Below are positions 60,138 through 64,000 of a stretch of 64,000 bases of DNA, one piece after another; positions within the stretch are counted from its first letter, which is position 1, and the number at the start of each line of letters is the position of its first letter. Origin of the DNA: Glossina fuscipes (taxonomy: Eukaryota > Arthropoda > Insecta > Diptera > Glossinidae); the NCBI RefSeq assembly GCF_014805625.2, contig NW_023998415.1:3260454-3324453 (forward strand), in the 5' to 3' direction. The notes below the pieces were generated by a model. The model made no database searches and was not told the DNA's origin. It saw only the letters and a program-made list of their open reading frames with translations. Made by a program: the position numbers and the translations under genes.

Positions 60138-63100
60138 GGCAAAAAGAAATTCGCTTACGCTAGCATTAACTATATAATACTTTCATTAATAATTGACCAT
60201 CTATCGTCGAATGAAAATCCCTTAAAGAATTGATGCTGTTCAACTTTTATACATGACTACTATCAGCAAGAGGTAATTCAAAGTAATTAATTTTGTACAA
60301 ACACCCGTAGTTTGAACACACATCACGGAGACGTCACAAGACATAACGCAGTCACAATTAACTGTCGAATGCATTTTGCTCCTTGTTGTAAATCCATAGT
60401 AAATCCTGCAAAAAAACTCGCATATTTGTGATCATCTGAGCAGATCGCAAAGAGTTTTCTTTAATATAACATAGTGAAGCACATAACAATTTAAAATGAA
60501 AATTTAAAAGGAAATCAACGAAAGGATATTTGAGATATTTTTATATGATTTTATGCAAAATAAGTCAGGAGGATGGTGCATATGGACACCTTATGAACCT
60601 ACTTAGTAATTTCGTTAGACTACCGGGGATACGATTTTTAAAAGTTATTAGAAAGAAGAACGATTCGTTCGTCCTTAAAGGTCTACTGTTCAAACAATTT
60701 TTTACATACCCTAAGGCCGTGTCATAGAATATTACAAGGGATTTGAAACTAAACATGAAAATAAAAAAATTTTCTGTCCTTTCCTATCCACGTAAAATCG
60801 ATGTATTCCTGTTAAAAAGCTCCTTTTATTCATTAATTTGAATTTAGGTTTTTTTTACAGTTTTTGCCTCATTGTTTATATTAGAAGCGCGTGTATATTA
60901 ATCAACTCCCCCTGACCACTTTTCATGGCATTTCTGTTTTTGATTTTCGTAACTAGATAATCCTGTTTTATCACAAAACTAATATTGGACAATCTTATTC
61001 CTCCGGAATACCAAACCAAAACAATGACAAGCAAACCTAGGCAGAACATATTATGACCGGTGACCGATCACAATGCGGTAGAATACGGTCGTAGCAATGT
61101 TTTAAAGATATAACGCAACACAGAAAAAACTGCATTAAGCAATAAAACGCATCGTGATAGACATATATATATATATATATATATGAGGCAGGTTTCGTAA
61201 TTTGATTTTGTTCCGATTAGCAAGTATTAACTGAAATTAGAATATTAGCCTCATTTTCCCTTTAAACTTGAGTTCATGTACCCTTGCATGCTGTAAGATG
61301 AAGAGCACTAAGTTTATGTAACGTTTAACCTCATACGCACGGTTCACATGTCATTGCTGCAATAGCTGTGTTATAAGCAACCAGTTGTATTTGTGCAGTA
61401 TCTTACTTACATCACTTATGTAAGCAACTGAACGTACGTAGACATCTAGTATGCATGATTATATTTACATATACACGGCAAGAAAATGAAAACAATCTAA
61501 TGATTAAAAAGCAAAACTTGAAAAAACGTTTGTCTTAAGCGATTGTCTTTGTAAATTTTGGTTCAATTTTTTTTTTTTTTTAATTATCACAAAATAACCT
61601 TTCAATTTTATTATATATGTTTTATTAATGAGACTCTTCGAAATTTTCTCCAAGTGCGTTCACTATAAAGGAGAGAAGGAGATATTGAGAGACATTATTA
61701 CAACGTTCACACAACCGTAACATAGATGACAACAGTCACCGGAGGCAGCAAATCACCTTAAACCATTACTCCCGGCGGCGACACTTCACTGATTGTATTT
61801 CAGTGATACGAATTATTGAGCATAGTGCACAGATACACTTGTGCGTTTATGCGTTTATGCGCTTGTGCGGTTGCTATTGCGACAAAGTAAAAAGTACATA
61901 AACGTAGTATACCTTCGGGGAATTATTATCGAAATTGTAATTAACACATTAATCGAAACAACAGCGAGCAACAGTGCGTATGCTTATCAAATAACCGAAT
62001 GAATTAATGAATAGGGAGAGAGAGAGAGTGATTGGCTATGATTTAAGGATGCGTAGCCAATTCCAATGCATTACAGCCACCGTTGACTGATGCTAGGTAA
62101 AATTAAATTAAATTTATTAGCATAATTAAAAGGAAACTCTTTCGATAGCAATTAATTTATGCAAAAGTAGGAAAATTTTATGAAAAACTTTTCCTCTCCG
62201 GCGTAAAAACTTTAAATTTGTCTTTATTGTATTTTCTACCTCAAATGTAAATAAAATTCTCATCTTTTAACTTTTTCTAATACAACACAACTATTCCGGC
62301 TTGTTTTAAAGTTGCAATGATGCTGCAACAACATAAACAAAAACAACAATAATAATAATAACAACAAAAACGACAAAAAGTTGATAGCACATAAACTTTT
62401 ACTATAGTTTCTCAATCCACCATGTTTTCTACGATGATTATAATGATACAGATGTGCACACACATACACGTATACACACTTCCATGCATATATAGGCAAT
62501 TTTTATAGCGGAGTGAAAAAAATACAGATGAATATAGTTCCGAGACTGCTAAATGATTAAAATAACAACAGCGATGGCAATATAAACTCTAGCTATAGAG
62601 CGGCTATATTCAACCTATGGCCCGCCAAAGGTTACAAAACTTCTTCAAAAATGCTCTCCTAATGTCATAATAGAAAAGTTGTCATTTCGAAGAACAAGAG
62701 AAAAATAATAAGGCGAAACTAAAGACATAATCTTAAGTCGCTAAGCACGTTTAAATTGAAGAAGTAACAAATACCTCAAGATAAGTTGAGAAGATTGCTC
62801 TTTAAAGTCAAAAACTCGAGTCTTCTCAAACTCGAATTAAGATGAGAACTAATCGAGCATTAAAATAAATAAATCAAATTAAAATATTGTTGTACACAAA
62901 AATATAATTTAATCATAGCTCAATATGTAATGCTTTCATGCGAAAATTGCTTGGCATTGAATTTTTTAATTCCGAAAGTAAACATAAATAAAACACACTT
63001 CAGAGATTGACATCTATATCAAATTTTCTCTTTCATCATATTATTTGGATCATGACCATTATTAACGGGTGTTAAAAATGATTACGAAACCGATGAATCC

Positions 63101-64000
63101 ACGCTTACGTTTCATGCATGTGTGGGAATGAGGTCAAGTTTGGTCAAATTACTTCGAAAATAAGGATTATTGTCGCTTTGGTGCAAGGAAAGCACATTCG
63201 AGATTCCTAAACGACTTTTACGTGCACAAAAATTAACTTGTAGGTGGGGTTATTTTCGCCAAGTGCCAAGTGCAACATATAAAATTTTATCGAAGTTTAT
63301 CGATTCGTAATGAAGGGACAGTTCAGGCTCCGATCGATAGTGACTTAACAGGCGAAATATATATCACAAAAATTGAAAAATTGGTCATCTATACTTTATT
63401 AAGCAATTTACTTGATTTTCGCATAAAACAGATCCCCATTTTGCATTCGTTCAGTTAAGATTGAAATTTAAAATTTATAATTTTCAACTTGAGAAAAATG
63501 AAAAATTTCATTTAAATGTAATTATGTTGGCAAAAAAAAGTATCGCATAACTCTTTTTGTTTTTTTTTTTTTTTAATTTCTTTGATTATTTCAGCGATAA
63601 TAATATGCAGGCGGGCGAATGAGCGCTCTTTTAAGGTTGGCCAACTCGGAGAAAAAGTTTTCAATTGAAACAAATCGAAAAGGAACAAAACAGCAATAAA
63701 GTTAATTGTTGTTGATCTAAACATTCATAGATAGACACAAGTGGTTAACGACATACGAACACAATTGAATGCCATAAATAAATGAATTCAAACGACACCA
63801 GCCCGGATAAGACTGATTGCAATTCGTTTGCTATTGTTATTTGTTTGGTCAATTGAAGCGTAACTGAAGTGTTGTTTACGCCCCACCCAACGTACTTAAT
63901 ATTTTAATTTTTTTTAATGTGATTTTACTGCAAAACAAGAGAATATATATCTAAGAGTTTTTGTGTGGTTATATTCTATATATATATATATGTATATATG
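60138..64000. other. AT-rich DNA with microsatellites, no gene recognised
   Basis: (TA)n at 61162-61184 and 63977-63999, (GA)n near 62018-62028, T-runs near 61568 and 63560. No coding, RNA or element signal can be supported. Confidence 0.5.

Noticed and set aside
1..64000. CRISPR array, rRNA, tRNA genes, bacterial operons
   Set aside because: No regularly spaced identical repeats, no rRNA-like blocks, no tRNA cloverleaf and no bacterial gene organisation were seen.

Overview
The window looks like non-coding, repeat-bearing nuclear DNA of a higher fly (Diptera). It is AT-rich and full of short microsatellites and A/T runs. Its recognisable content is transposable-element debris typical of Diptera: several Tc1/mariner lineages, R1-clade and I-clade LINE fragments, a tRNA-derived SINE, and degenerate interspersed repeats with the 'TCTGTCCGTCTGTCC' and '(G)GGTATA' character of DINE/INE-1-like dipteran repeats. 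A tephritid-like fly is my best guess, but nothing here fixes the species. I see no convincing host gene, tRNA, rRNA or CRISPR. The region could be intergenic or a very long intron.

Layout. 1-14 kb holds two degenerate interspersed repeats and otherwise featureless AT-rich DNA. A 0.44 kb Tc1/mariner-type MITE lies at 14.24-14.68 kb, and an imperfect AGT/GTA triplet tract at 16.77-17.04 kb. Three copies of one mariner family (called M here) lie at 18.8 kb (internally deleted, 3' end lost), 22.2-23.5 kb (complete, with matching TIRs, TA duplication, DD34D triad and one nonsense codon) and 48.6-49.1 kb (interrupted by a 10-N assembly gap). An R1-clade LINE fragment lies at 24.1-24.9 kb and another at 50.3-50.7 kb. 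A SINE copy at 27.5-27.7 kb and a mariner C-terminal relic at 28.3 kb lie close to a 5'-truncated I-clade LINE at 29.14-29.67 kb, which has an 11-bp target duplication. At 32.6-33.7 kb one mariner sits inside another. 35-46 kb is mostly plain AT-rich DNA with microsatellites. 44.9-47.7 kb is a cluster of interspersed repeats in opposed orientations. A 185-bp tandem repeat lies at 53.1-53.5 kb, a 24-bp perfect palindrome at 55.45 kb, a nearly full-length interspersed repeat at 55.7-56.6 kb, and a full SINE with a 13-bp target duplication at 58.86-59.05 kb.

The most interesting relationship is between the SINE and the I-clade LINE. Both end in the same roughly 80-nt tail followed by (TAA/AAT)n, which is what a SINE that borrows the LINE's reverse transcriptase would look like. 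All element proteins here are broken, so nothing in the window appears autonomously mobile. The complete mariner at 22.2 kb is the closest, with a single stop codon and possibly one short in-frame deletion.
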